The notes: generated by a model from the letters alone, not told the origin. A stretch of 42,700 nt of DNA from Schwartzia sp. (in: firmicutes) (GCA_017458745.1 JAFTAB010000177.1:1-42700), one strand, 5' to 3'; shown: positions 1 through 6,607, numbered from the stretch's first letter. A program made the numbers and translations.

Positions 1-378
1 ATCGGCGGCATACAGCATGACACGGTCGATGCCGTCGAGGCGATGCAGAAGAGCAACGATGCGGTGCAGTCGAGCAGGGAAGTCGTCGCTGATGCCGGCG
101 CGGCATTCGCAAAGATCAATGACCTCGTCCAGAAGCTTTATGCTCACACGCAGAGTTCCATCGAGAGCATCAACGACGCGACCTCCAGCAGTCAGGCGGT
201 CATGGAGGCCGTGGAGAAGATAAAGACGGTCAGCAGCAAGACGGCGAACGAGGCACAGACAGTCTCGGCGTCGACCGAGGAGCAGGCGAGCATGATGCAC
301 GAGATGAGCGAGGCAGCGCATAGCCTTGCGGACATGGCTCAAAACCTCAGAGGCGATATAGCAAAATTCAAGCTGTAA
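1..378 (+). CDS. methyl-accepting chemotaxis protein, C-terminal part
   Basis: The reading frame is open from base 1, so the gene starts outside the window. The visible 125 residues are a long amphipathic helix rich in Ala, Ser, Gln and Glu. It contains a typical second methylation helix (TVSASTEEQASMMHEMSEAA) and ends in LADMAQNLRGDIAKFKL. Chemoreceptors transmit ligand binding at the membrane to the CheA/CheW array through such cytoplasmic four-helix bundles. The hairpin tip that binds CheW lies upstream of the window. No CheR/CheB-tethering pentapeptide is visible at the C terminus. A strong terminator follows, so this is the last gene of its unit. The sensed ligand cannot be told. Confidence 0.9.
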   Translation: MGGIQHDTVDAVEAMQKSNDAVQSSREVVADAGAAFAKINDLVQKLYAHTQSSIESINDATSSSQAVMEAVEKIKTVSSKTANEAQTVSASTEEQASMMHEMSEAAHSLADMAQNLRGDIAKFKL

Positions 379-399
379 ATCCAATACGTCATAATAGGC

Positions 400-443
400 A
401 AAAAAAGAGATTGTCACGCGAGAGTGGCAATCTCTTTTTTTTT
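400..443 (+). terminator. intrinsic terminator behind the chemoreceptor gene
   Basis: A perfect 12-bp stem pairs 406-417 with 424-435 around a 6-nt loop, followed by eight T (436-443). The A run at 400-406 makes it able to work on the minus strand as well. Confidence 0.93.
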
Positions 444-483
444 CAAGTAGACTCTAACTGATATGGGGAAAGAGGGAAATGTT

Positions 484-630
484 TATCTGATGCTAACGGG
501 TTAATTCGACTGGATTCAGTTATTGGAGCCTCTTATGAGCAAAGCGAATTAGAGGCTCCTTAATGCATGGGGACGCGAAAGCGTCCATCGCAGGGAGTCT
601 AAAACTCCCACTGAATAAGTCTCGTTTTAT
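484..630 (+). repeat. hairpin-rich interspersed repeat, copy 1
   Basis: Member of the repeat family also seen at 4118, 6595, 12207, 26278 and 33999. It starts with a degenerate TCTGATGCTAACGGG, followed by AATTCGACTGGATTCAGT. Three hairpins follow, and the copy closes with ACTGAATAAGTCTCGTTTTAT. The hairpins are GGAGCCTCT/AGAGGCTCC (535-572), GGACGC-GAAA-GCGTCC (580-595) and GGGAG/CTCCC (597-609). The outer TTCAGT/ACTGAA halves can pair to close a multi-branch structure. No protein is encoded. Confidence 0.8.
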
Positions 631-660
631 TACCCGAGGAGAAAATGCCCGATATGTTAC

Positions 661-689
661 TTGATTTGCAGATATTTTCCTGTTACAAT
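661..689 (+). promoter_or_regulatory. sigma-A type promoter for the first acetyltransferase
   Basis: TTGATT at 661-666, a 17-nt spacer and TACAAT at 684-689. Transcription would start near 696 and leave a leader of about 155 nt. Inside that leader GGGAGG (779-784) can pair with CCTCCC (811-816), so some post-initiation control is possible. Confidence 0.7.
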
Positions 690-850
690 GTGATGAGTTG
701 AGCCGACGGGCTCGAAAAATATGGTTTTTTAGGAGATTGCTGTTTGAAGAACAACACCTTGGAGATTGTAGGCTGACCGGGAGGTTTGCGTCGTACAGTC
801 TCGCACGAGCCTCCCTGCATTGCGGTAAACAATCATCGGGAGGAAAAACA

Positions 851-1477
851 ATGAGAAAAAATGAATACATAATCCGTTTGGAAAAAGAAAATGAATACCG
901 TGAAGTTGAAAACCTTGTACGGGAAGCGTTCTGGAATGTCTACCGTCCCGGCTGCTTGGAGCATTTTGTCCTGAATCAGTTGCGCGATGACCCTGCCTTT
1001 GTGCCGGAACTGGATTTCGTCATGGAAATGGACAATCGCTTGATTGGCCAGAACATTTTTATGCGGGCAAAAATCCATGCCGACGACGGGCGGGATATTC
1101 CCATCATGGCAATGGGCCCCATTTGCATCATGCCCGCGCTCCAAGGGAAGGGACTCGGCAAAGTCCTGCTGGACTTCTCGTTGGATAAGGCTGCCGAATC
1201 GGGATGCGGCGCATTGTGCTTTGAGGGCAATATCGGTTTCTACGGAAAGAGCGGCTTTTCTTATGCGAGCAATTTCGGCATTCGCTATCACGGATTGCCG
1301 GAGGGCAGCGACTCTTCATTCTTTCTTTGCAGGGAATTGATACCGGGCTATCTTGACGGCATCACCGGCGAGTATGCCACCCCGCCGGGATATTTCGTTG
1401 ACGAAAATGCAGCCGCCGAATACGACAAGACATTTCCCCGCAAGGAGAAATTGGTGCTTCCCGGTCAGATTTTCTGA
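851..1477 (+). CDS. GNAT family N-acetyltransferase
   Basis: A 208-residue protein of the GNAT fold, which moves an acetyl group from acetyl-CoA to an amine. Motif A, the acetyl-CoA pyrophosphate loop, is seen as MPALQGKGLGKVLLDFSL, and the following GNIGFYGKSGF matches the motif B region of the YhbS-like subgroup. The ATG at 851 is chosen because GGGAGG lies 7 nt before it; the frame is open further upstream (to 698), but that part has no ribosome binding site. It is a single-gene unit with its own promoter and terminator. The substrate is unknown; antibiotics, small amines or protein N termini are all possible for this family. Confidence 0.85.
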   Translation: MRKNEYIIRLEKENEYREVENLVREAFWNVYRPGCLEHFVLNQLRDDPAFVPELDFVMEMDNRLIGQNIFMRAKIHADDGRDIPIMAMGPICIMPALQGKGLGKVLLDFSLDKAAESGCGALCFEGNIGFYGKSGFSYASNFGIRYHGLPEGSDSSFFLCRELIPGYLDGITGEYATPPGYFVDENAAAEYDKTFPRKEKLVLPGQIF

Positions 1478-1498
1478 GCGTGTGTTTCCTTAAATACG

Positions 1499-1532
1499 AG
1501 AGGGATATGCCTATGCGGCATATCCCTCTTTT
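1499..1532 (+). terminator. intrinsic terminator behind the acetyltransferase
   Basis: A 13-bp perfect stem (1499-1511 with 1517-1529), a 5-nt loop and a short T run. Confidence 0.9.
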
Positions 1533-1717
1533 GCAATGAATAGTATAAAAAACTGTCGAAAGGTAAAAATTGTAGCGCGATTCTCATGGGAATTTTCGGA
1601 TGGCTCTTCGAACATCGGACAAGCCCACTGATTCTAAGGTGATAGCGTCGCGCCGCAGCTATCACTTCAGCGGCTGGCGTTCGTGCTCGGTCAGCCTGCC
1701 GCCGGGGCCGAGGCCAA
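1533..1717. other. intergenic stretch with one hairpin
   Basis: No convincing gene. An 8-bp inverted repeat GTGATAGC (1639-1646) / GCTATCAC (1658-1665) lies downstream of the leftward TSCPD gene. It lacks a T run on either strand, so its role as a terminator is doubtful. Confidence 0.4.
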
Positions 1718-1990
1718 CTAATTCACAGCTGCATTCTCTTCTTCGAGGGCTGCCGTCAATGCAATGGAAAGCTGGTCGGCGCAGGACGTGCCGCGCCCCC
1801 TGCAATCATTGCCTCTCAGGATGCTTGCCACATTTCGTGGGTCTGCTCCCTCCACCAATTTGCCGATAGCCAAGAGGTTGCCGGGGCAACCGCCCGTAAA
1901 GCGCACATCGCGGAGCTTGCCATCATCGTCGATTCCAAATGTTATCTGGCGGGCGCATACGCCTTGGGGCTTAAAAGAATAGTTCTTCAC
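1718..1990 (-). CDS. TSCPD domain protein (TIGR03905-like)
   Basis: A 90-residue protein made of a single TSCPD domain. The domain is named after the Cys-containing motif visible here near the C terminus as GTSCADQLSIAL; a second conserved stretch is FTGGCPGNLLAIGKLVEG. The same domain occurs at the C terminus of B12-dependent ribonucleotide reductases, and free-standing copies are common in anaerobic Firmicutes. The function of the free form is not established. The start is GTG (1990) with GAGG upstream and a near-consensus promoter 55 bp before it. Four Cys residues (C12, C35, C63, C70) could bind metal; that is inference. Confidence 0.85.
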   Translation of the reverse strand: MKNYSFKPQGVCARQITFGIDDDGKLRDVRFTGGCPGNLLAIGKLVEGADPRNVASILRGNDCRGRGTSCADQLSIALTAALEEENAAVN

Positions 1991-2044
1991 TTTGGATCCT
2001 CACTTTCTGTGTGTGTCTGCTTATGATTTTCTGTCGATAAGTAT

Positions 2045-2072
2045 ATTATAAGTGATATAAAAAACTTATCAA
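2045..2072 (-). promoter_or_regulatory. promoter of the TSCPD gene
   Basis: On the minus strand TTGATA (2072-2067), a 16-nt spacer and a perfect TATAAT (2050-2045). Confidence 0.75.
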
Positions 2073-2261
2073 GCATGCGGATTATATGAGGTCATGAATT
2101 TTTCTTAAAATCTATGCACTCGCCTTATTTCGGGGCGCATTTTCACTCGCGGTGTAATCAATCGTCCACCCCATACACGGGACGCGGGATAATGACCCAA
2201 TGCATAAGCTCGCCCAAAGGGAAATAATGCATACTCTGCGTCGATCTCCGCGCTCATTAAC
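2073..2261. other. intergenic stretch, no gene recognised
   Basis: Both strands have short open frames here, but none has a ribosome binding site or a recognisable product. The rightward gdx promoter starts at its right edge. Confidence 0.4.
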
Positions 2262-2290
2262 TTGACACAAATACATTTCTTTGCTATAGT
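2262..2290 (+). promoter_or_regulatory. promoter of the SMR exporter
   Basis: A perfect TTGACA (2262-2267), a 17-nt spacer and TATAGT (2285-2290). It sends transcription into the structured leader at about 2297. Confidence 0.85.
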
Positions 2291-2307
2291 TGCAACAGAA
2301 TAAAATT

Positions 2308-2380
2308 TAGTGCCGCCGGGTACATACTGCGCTTGCCCCATTAGGCCACAGAAGGAGCACGCCGTATGCGCCCTTTTTTT
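2308..2380 (+). promoter_or_regulatory. structured leader with terminator stem, candidate guanidine riboswitch
   Basis: The leader of the exporter gene holds GCCGCCGGGTACATAC and, about 45 nt later, GTATGCGCCC followed by seven T. GGG(TA)CATAC and GTATG(CG)CCC pair to a terminator-like stem that ends just before the ribosome binding site, the layout of a transcriptional riboswitch. The gene behind it is of the guanidinium-exporter type, whose relatives are often controlled by guanidine riboswitches. It does not show the ykkC (guanidine-I), ACGR-hairpin (II) or class III signatures. The small class IV (mepA motif) is the best remaining candidate but was not verified. Confidence 0.5.
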
Positions 2381-2399
2381 ATTCCAAGGAGATATTTTT

Positions 2400-2723
2400 A
2401 TGCATTGGGTGTACCTCATAGCCGCCGGACTTTTTGAAACCTTTTGGGCTGTCTCGCTAAAAATGTCGCACGGCTTCAGCCGCGTCTTTCCCACAATCAT
2501 GACCGTCGTTGGAATGGCCGTCAGCTTCTATCTGCTTTCCAAGGCTTTGAAATTTATCCCGTTGGGGATGGGGTATGCTGTCTGGACAGGCATCGGCGCA
2601 GTCGGCACTTTCGTTTCCAGCATCATTTTGTTTCACGATTCCTGCACCATAGGGCAAGGATTATGCGTTTTCCTGATACTTGCCGGCATTGTCGGTTTGC
2701 GTGTCCTCAGCCCGCCCTCGTAA
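2400..2723 (+). CDS. gdx: SMR family guanidinium exporter (Gdx/SugE type)
   Basis: A 107-residue protein with four membrane helices, the standard size of small multidrug resistance transporters, which work as antiparallel dimers. The central Glu in helix 1 is present (AAGLFETFWAVSLK, E13). The stretches following it, SHGFSR and YAVWTGIGAVGT, are the signature that sets Gdx/SugE guanidinium exporters apart from EmrE-type drug pumps. The ATG at 2400 follows AAGGAG by 9 nt; an open frame continues upstream through the leader without a start signal. A single-gene SMR fits the homodimeric Gdx form. Its role would be proton-driven export of guanidinium. Confidence 0.88.
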   Translation: MHWVYLIAAGLFETFWAVSLKMSHGFSRVFPTIMTVVGMAVSFYLLSKALKFIPLGMGYAVWTGIGAVGTFVSSIILFHDSCTIGQGLCVFLILAGIVGLRVLSPPS

Positions 2724-2848
2724 GCGCGCGATCGGGAAATGTTCATAAATACATGCCAACGGGCTTGTCCAGTGAGCGAAAGATCAAAACGTAAATTCAC
2801 ATGAGTATCACGCTGCTTTTGAATATTTGCAGACCGGGAGGGTGTTTT

Positions 2849-3331
2849 ATGGTTGTCAGACATTATGATCAGCAGGATTTGCAAGCAATGATTGCAATAT
2901 GGAACGAAATAGTGGGGGACGGCGTTGCGTTCCCGCAAGAAGAAATACTTGATTTGCATACAGGAGCGGATTTCTTTTCCGCTCAGAGTTATGCGGGCGT
3001 AGCCGAAGATGATGAGCTTGGCATTGTCGGGCTGTATATTCTTCATCCCAACAATGTCGGTCGATGCGGTCATATCTGCAATGCCAGCTACGCGGTAAGC
3101 TCATCCTGCCGCGGGAAACATATCGGCGAGGCTCTTGTAAAGGATTGCATTGAGCAAGCCAAGGCGATAGGGTTTGCTATACTGCAATTCAACGCTGTCG
3201 TGGAAAGCAATATTCACGCCAGGCACCTTTATGAGCGGCTGGGGTTCGTGCAAATTGGCACAATCCCTAAAGGGTTCAGAATGAAAGACGGGCACTTTGA
3301 AAATATATGCCCTTATTACTATATGCTATAG
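2849..3331 (+). CDS. GNAT family N-acetyltransferase
   Basis: A 160-residue acetyltransferase. Motif A appears as ASYAVSSSCRGKHIGEALVKD and motif B as NAVVESNIHARHLYERLGF, the classic N-x-x-A-x-x-L-Y-x-x-x-G-F pattern of GNAT enzymes. The start at 2849 follows GGGAGG by 7 nt; the frame extends to 2801 without a ribosome binding site. It lies 125 bp behind the exporter gene and runs the same way, but there is no evident promoter or terminator between them, so co-transcription is possible. The substrate is unknown. Confidence 0.88.
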   Translation: MVVRHYDQQDLQAMIAIWNEIVGDGVAFPQEEILDLHTGADFFSAQSYAGVAEDDELGIVGLYILHPNNVGRCGHICNASYAVSSSCRGKHIGEALVKDCIEQAKAIGFAILQFNAVVESNIHARHLYERLGFVQIGTIPKGFRMKDGHFENICPYYYML

Positions 3332-3381
3332 CGAATATCTTTGCAGAAGAATAATGACTTTCTCCTATTACCCGCTATATA

Positions 3382-4011
3382 TTAGGCTTTTACTGCACAA
3401 ATACGGCTCTGAATGTGATTGCCCTTTGTCGCCTCGTCTACCATGGCTATTGCATAGTCCGCATAGCTGATGACGCTTTCCCCTGCCTCGTTGAGTGTCA
3501 GCTCCTCGCCGCCAAGGAGGTACTTGCCCGTGCGCTCCCCGTCGGCTTGGAAGTCGGCGGCGGGGCTTACAAACGTCCATTTCACGTCGCTTCTCTTCCT
3601 GAGCTCGTCCAGTTCCTTGCTTTGGGCTTTGGCAAGCGGCAAATAATCGGCCGGGAAGTCGGGCGCTTCGAGTAATTGCATTTTATGGGACTTGTCCGTG
3701 TAGAGACTTCCTGCGCCGCCGACAATCAAAAGACGGGTATCGGTGTTGCTCAGAATATCGCAGAGATGCTTTGAGGTTACCGAGTGCAGGGATAGCTTAT
3801 CCGGGTCAAACACGCCGTAAGCGTCGATGACCACATCAAAATCCTTGAGGTCGTCTTTTGTTAAATCCATCAAATCCTTTACCAAAGATTTGGCAGCAGC
3901 CGAGCGGTTTTCGCCGCGCACGACGGCGGTCACGTCCAGCCCGCGATCCACGGCTTCCTTCGTGATGAGTTTTCCGGCTTTTCCGTTTGCACAAATAACA
4001 GCGATTTTCAT
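3382..4011 (-). CDS. NAD(P)-binding Rossmann protein, YwnB-like
   Basis: A 209-residue atypical short-chain dehydrogenase. The N terminus MKIAVICANGKAGKLITKEA carries the GxxGxxG nucleotide-binding loop after the first strand. LLIVGGAGSLY and WTFVSPAADF match conserved strands of the NAD(P)H-binding (NmrA/YwnB-like) group. The start at 4011 has GGAGG 8 nt upstream; an earlier in-frame ATG at 4026 lies within the ribosome binding site and is unlikely. In Bacillus subtilis ywnB is next to ywnA, an Rrf2 regulator. Here an Rrf2 gene is 2 kb away and the promoter carries the same operator as the sirtuin operon. Likely a redox-linked oxidoreductase; the substrate is unknown. Confidence 0.85.
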   Translation of the reverse strand: MKIAVICANGKAGKLITKEAVDRGLDVTAVVRGENRSAAAKSLVKDLMDLTKDDLKDFDVVIDAYGVFDPDKLSLHSVTSKHLCDILSNTDTRLLIVGGAGSLYTDKSHKMQLLEAPDFPADYLPLAKAQSKELDELRKRSDVKWTFVSPAADFQADGERTGKYLLGGEELTLNEAGESVISYADYAIAMVDEATKGNHIQSRICAVKA

Positions 4012-4039
4012 TTTACATACCTCCAAAATGTTTTATGTG

Positions 4040-4061
4040 ATGTAATCGTGTTGATTACAAT
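4040..4061. promoter_or_regulatory. operator A, inverted repeat ATGTAAT-N7-ATTACAAT
   Basis: ATGTAAT (4040-4046), seven bases, ATTACAAT (4054-4061). It lies 4 bp past the -10 of the leftward ywnB-like promoter. The same arms with the same spacing recur at 6017-6038. It is the best candidate binding site for the Rrf2 regulator encoded at 6102. Confidence 0.75.
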
Positions 4062-4065
4062 AAAA

Positions 4066-4094
4066 AGAATAACACGATTAAGATGTAATGTCAA
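4066..4094 (-). promoter_or_regulatory. promoter of the ywnB-like gene
   Basis: On the minus strand a perfect TTGACA (4094-4089), a 17-nt spacer and TATTCT (4071-4066). The segment from GTACC to ATTACATC around the -35 is identical to that of the sirtuin promoter at 6041-6069. A second inverted repeat, AATCGTGTT (4044-4052) / AACACGATT (4071-4079), spans the -10. Confidence 0.8.
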
Positions 4095-4117
4095 TAGGTA
4101 CAACTAAAAATTTTCTT

Positions 4118-4265
4118 TACCCATTGCCTTATGGGTAAATTCGACTAGATTCAGTTATTGGAGCCTCTTATGAGCAAAGCGAATTAGAGGCTCCTGTATG
4201 CATGGGGACGCGAAAGCGTCCATCGCAGGGAGAATAAAACTCCCACTGAATAAGTCTCATTTTAT
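4118..4265 (+). repeat. hairpin-rich interspersed repeat, copy 2
   Basis: Nearly identical to copy 1 from AATTCGACTAGATTCAGT to its end, with the same three internal hairpins including the GAAA-loop hairpin. It carries an extra CCCAT/ATGGG hairpin (4120-4135) at its left. Its right end, read on the minus strand as ATAAAATGAGACTTATTCAG, supplies the TGA stop codon (4259-4257) of the macrodomain gene. Confidence 0.88.
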
Positions 4266-5090
4266 GCCCAGAACCTTACGATAAATCTCCAGATCCTCAT
4301 CTTTGAAGACATTGAACACGACTGCCATGCCATTGTCGTGGCGTGTCAGCCAGTCCGATACGGTTTTGACAGCGATATGCGCCGCCATCTCCCCGGGGAA
4401 ATGAAACTCCCCCGTGGATATGCAGCAGAAGGCAAGGCTTTGAAGCCGATGCTTTGCCGCAAGCTCCAGGCAAGAAATGTAGCAATCAGACAAAAGGCTC
4501 TTTTCTTCTGCGGTTGGGTTCCCTCCGGCGGCAATGATAGGGCCCACTGTGTGAAGGATATAACGGCCGGGAAGGTTGAATGCCGGAGTGATTTTTGCTT
4601 TGCCGATTGGTTCTTCATGCCCTTGCTCTTTCATAAGGCGAGCGCAGTCATTCCGCAGCTGGACTCCTGCCGCCGAGTGGATGGCATTGTCAATGCAGGA
4701 GTGGCAAGGCACGAAGCACCCCAAGAGTGCGCTGTTGGCGGCATTTACAATGCCGTCTGCTGCCAATCGGGTGATGTCGCCTTGCCAAAGAATCATCTTG
4801 TCGGCAGGAATTTCGCGTCTCGTGATGTCGCCTTTTAGTTGCGTGGCAACAGTGGGGAGATCGGAAAGAAGGACAACGCCCTTTTCCTTCGATTCCTCCT
4901 TCAGCAGAATATCTTGTTCCCGCAAGAAATCCTCGGAAATTTCTCCGGCAGGGCGCACGTTCATCAATGAGCGCAGGAGGCGTCGCTGGGCCGGCGCGGT
5001 CTTGGGGAAGGCAGCGGCATCTTCTCGATAACGGGGCATTTCGGTAAGCAGGATATTGTTGAGAAAAAGCAGTCGTTCCAAGCGTGTCAT
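4257..5090 (-). CDS. zinc-containing macrodomain ADP-ribosyl hydrolase
   Basis: A 277-residue protein. After an N-terminal helical part (1-95) comes a macrodomain: LWQGDITRLAADGIVNAANS (101-120) is the ADP-ribose-binding core, and GCFVPCHSCIDNAIH holds the Cys/His/Cys residues that bind zinc in the Zn-macrodomain branch. This branch removes ADP-ribose placed on proteins by the partner sirtuin of class M. The gene starts 18 bp behind the sirtuin gene, so the two form one operon, as in Staphylococcus and Streptococcus. Unlike there, no lipoylation genes (GcvH-like, LplA-like) are in the operon. The stop codon lies inside a repeat element. Confidence 0.92.
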   Translation of the reverse strand: MTRLERLLFLNNILLTEMPRYREDAAAFPKTAPAQRRLLRSLMNVRPAGEISEDFLREQDILLKEESKEKGVVLLSDLPTVATQLKGDITRREIPADKMILWQGDITRLAADGIVNAANSALLGCFVPCHSCIDNAIHSAAGVQLRNDCARLMKEQGHEEPIGKAKITPAFNLPGRYILHTVGPIIAAGGNPTAEEKSLLSDCYISCLELAAKHRLQSLAFCCISTGEFHFPGEMAAHIAVKTVSDWLTRHDNGMAVVFNVFKDEDLEIYRKVLGIK

Positions 5091-5108
5091 TATGTATTCT
5101 CTCCCCTT

Positions 5109-5957
5109 TCATGCCTTATGCTCTGCCAAAATTGCGAGCACTTCACGAATGTCGTCTTTTATGGAGATGCTTTGTGATTCGATTTCCTCAGGCACATAGG
5201 CGTCTTCTTGATTGACCGTGGCAAAGACAGCGACAGGATTCTCCGCCGTCATGCGCCAAAAAGGAAACTTTATGATGCCGGGAGTGTTCATCCCGACGCC
5301 CAATTCCAGATAAAGAATACGGCTTTTCTTGTGACGGTCCAGAAACTCCAGGTAACGCTTGGAGGCTTTCCGCCAGCCGTCGTCTTCCACAAATGTATCG
5401 TCGCAGCGCAGATTCATTTCCATTGCCCCGCCGCATACGGGGCATTTTGGCACGAGCTCCGTCGGAATGCGCATATCGCGCTCTTCTCGTCTCATGCGGC
5501 GCACAGCTTCCTCGTTGTCGTATGTCTTGCCATGGCAGGGAGTCTTGCATTGCCACAGGCCGTAATCCCCTTGGGTGTAGAAAAGCCGATTTTTATCAAA
5601 ACCATTGTTTTGGAAAAGATGATCCACATTGGTGGTAAGCACAAAATAATCTTTTTCCTGCACGATGCGGAGCAAGTCCTCGTGCACCGTGCTTTTCGGT
5701 TGGTCATAACGATTGCAATAAATATTGCGGCTCCAAAACGCCCACTTTTCCTCCTCGGTGGGGTAGGGAAAGAAACCGCCGGAATACATATCGTGGAAAT
5801 GATACTTCCGGGCAAAATCGGCAAAGTGTTTTTGAAACCGCTCTCCTGTGTAAGTATAGCCCGCCGCCGTGCTCAGTCCGGCGCCTGCCCCGATCATGAC
5901 GGAATCCGAGTCTTCAATGGCTTTTTTCAGTCGAAAAATATCCTTTGATGATTTCAT
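5109..5957 (-). CDS. class M sirtuin (SirTM), protein ADP-ribosyltransferase
   Basis: A 282-residue Sir2-fold protein. GAGAGLSTAAGY (23-34) binds NAD and TTNVDH (108-113) carries the Asn and Asp of the active site. The catalytic His of deacetylating sirtuins is replaced by Gln (YTQGDYG, Q129), the mark of SirTM enzymes that ADP-ribosylate proteins instead. Cys137, Cys141, Cys172 and Cys175 form the zinc site. AGGAGG precedes the ATG at 5957. It is the first gene of a two-gene operon with the macrodomain hydrolase, which suggests reversible ADP-ribosylation. In characterised systems this couples to oxidative stress and lipoylated targets; the target here is unknown. Confidence 0.92.
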   Translation of the reverse strand: MKSSKDIFRLKKAIEDSDSVMIGAGAGLSTAAGYTYTGERFQKHFADFARKYHFHDMYSGGFFPYPTEEEKWAFWSRNIYCNRYDQPKSTVHEDLLRIVQEKDYFVLTTNVDHLFQNNGFDKNRLFYTQGDYGLWQCKTPCHGKTYDNEEAVRRMRREERDMRIPTELVPKCPVCGGAMEMNLRCDDTFVEDDGWRKASKRYLEFLDRHKKSRILYLELGVGMNTPGIIKFPFWRMTAENPVAVFATVNQEDAYVPEEIESQSISIKDDIREVLAILAEHKA

Positions 5958-5999
5958 GACAGCCTCCTACGGGCAAAGCCCCAATACACTCATCATTCA

Positions 6000-6028
6000 T
6001 TGACAAAAACCAATAGATGTAATAACAT
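6000..6028 (+). promoter_or_regulatory. promoter of the Rrf2 gene
   Basis: A perfect TTGACA (6000-6005), a 17-nt spacer and TAACAT (6023-6028). The -10 falls inside operator B, so the regulator would repress itself. Confidence 0.6.
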
Positions 6029-6038
6029 ATATTACAAT
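6017..6038. promoter_or_regulatory. operator B, inverted repeat ATGTAAT-N7-ATTACAAT
   Basis: ATGTAAT (6017-6023), seven bases, ATTACAAT (6031-6038), matching operator A in arms and spacing while the spacers differ. It lies between the divergent sirtuin and rrf2 promoters and touches both. Confidence 0.8.
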
Positions 6039-6040
6039 CG

Positions 6041-6069
6041 ATTATATGCCATGCTTGATGTAATGTCAA
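6041..6069 (-). promoter_or_regulatory. promoter of the sirtuin/macrodomain operon
   Basis: On the minus strand TTGACA (6069-6064), a 17-nt spacer and TATAAT (6046-6041), a fully consensus promoter. Such a strong promoter would need repression, in keeping with the operator directly downstream. Confidence 0.88.
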
Positions 6070-6101
6070 TAGGTACATCGAATAATCAGGAGGGGCGCAA
6101 T

Positions 6102-6530
6102 ATGCAATTTTCGGTTCGTCTTCCCGTGGCCACACACATCTTGCTGTGTATCGAGAAATTTCACGGAGAGTGCAAGACCACATCCACTTTCCTGGCCGGG
6201 AGCGTGAATGTCCATCCGGTCATAATACGCAAGACGCTTGGGCAGCTCAGAGCGGCGGGGTTGGTGGAAGTCGCAGCGGGAGTGGGTGGAGCAAAGCTCA
6301 CAAAAAGCCCGAATGACATCACGTTGCTCGATGTCTTTCGGGCTGTGGAAGAAGATGAAGATCTGTTTCACTTCCAAGAAAATCCAAACCCCAAATGTCC
6401 CGTGGGCAGGAATATCCATCAAGTGCTGGGAACAAGGCTTGAAAAGATAAAACAGCACATGGAGGATGAATTGGCGAGGATAACCTTGGAGGAACTATTA
6501 AATGCGGTCAATGAAAATGAAGGGGGATAA
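6102..6530 (+). CDS. Rrf2 family transcriptional regulator, YwnA-like
   Basis: A 142-residue winged-helix protein of the Rrf2 family. FSVRLPVATHILLCIEKFHG begins the domain, and the recognition helix region is TSTFLAGSVNVHPVIIRKTLGQLRAAGLVEV. The wing follows as GVGGAKLTKSPNDITLLDVFRAVE. Only one Cys (PNPKCPVG) remains in the region where Fe-S-binding Rrf2 proteins (IscR, NsrR) carry three, so an iron-sulphur cluster is unlikely; a single redox-reactive Cys is possible. AGGAGG lies 8 nt before the ATG at 6102. Divergent from the sirtuin operon with a shared operator, it probably represses that operon, the ywnB-like gene and itself. Confidence 0.88.
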   Translation: MQFSVRLPVATHILLCIEKFHGECKTTSTFLAGSVNVHPVIIRKTLGQLRAAGLVEVAAGVGGAKLTKSPNDITLLDVFRAVEEDEDLFHFQENPNPKCPVGRNIHQVLGTRLEKIKQHMEDELARITLEELLNAVNENEGG

Positions 6531-6607
6531 GTCTCATCTTATCGTGAAGTGACCCAATAAATTGCCGGATGACCCAATAAAAAGGCACGATACAATGAGA
6601 CTTATTC
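6525..6607. repeat. long imperfect inverted repeat flanking two 12-bp direct repeats
   Basis: Arms 6525-6546 and 6586-6607 pair with two mismatches and consist of the ATAAGTCTCAT end of the interspersed repeat facing its own mirror image. The 39 bp between hold TGACCCAATAAA twice (6550-6561 and 6570-6581). The left arm contains the TAA stop of rrf2. Confidence 0.75.

Noticed and set aside
2105-2500. 131-codon leftward frame across the gdx promoter and gene start
   Set aside because: No recognisable product, and it covers a consensus promoter and the structured leader of gdx.
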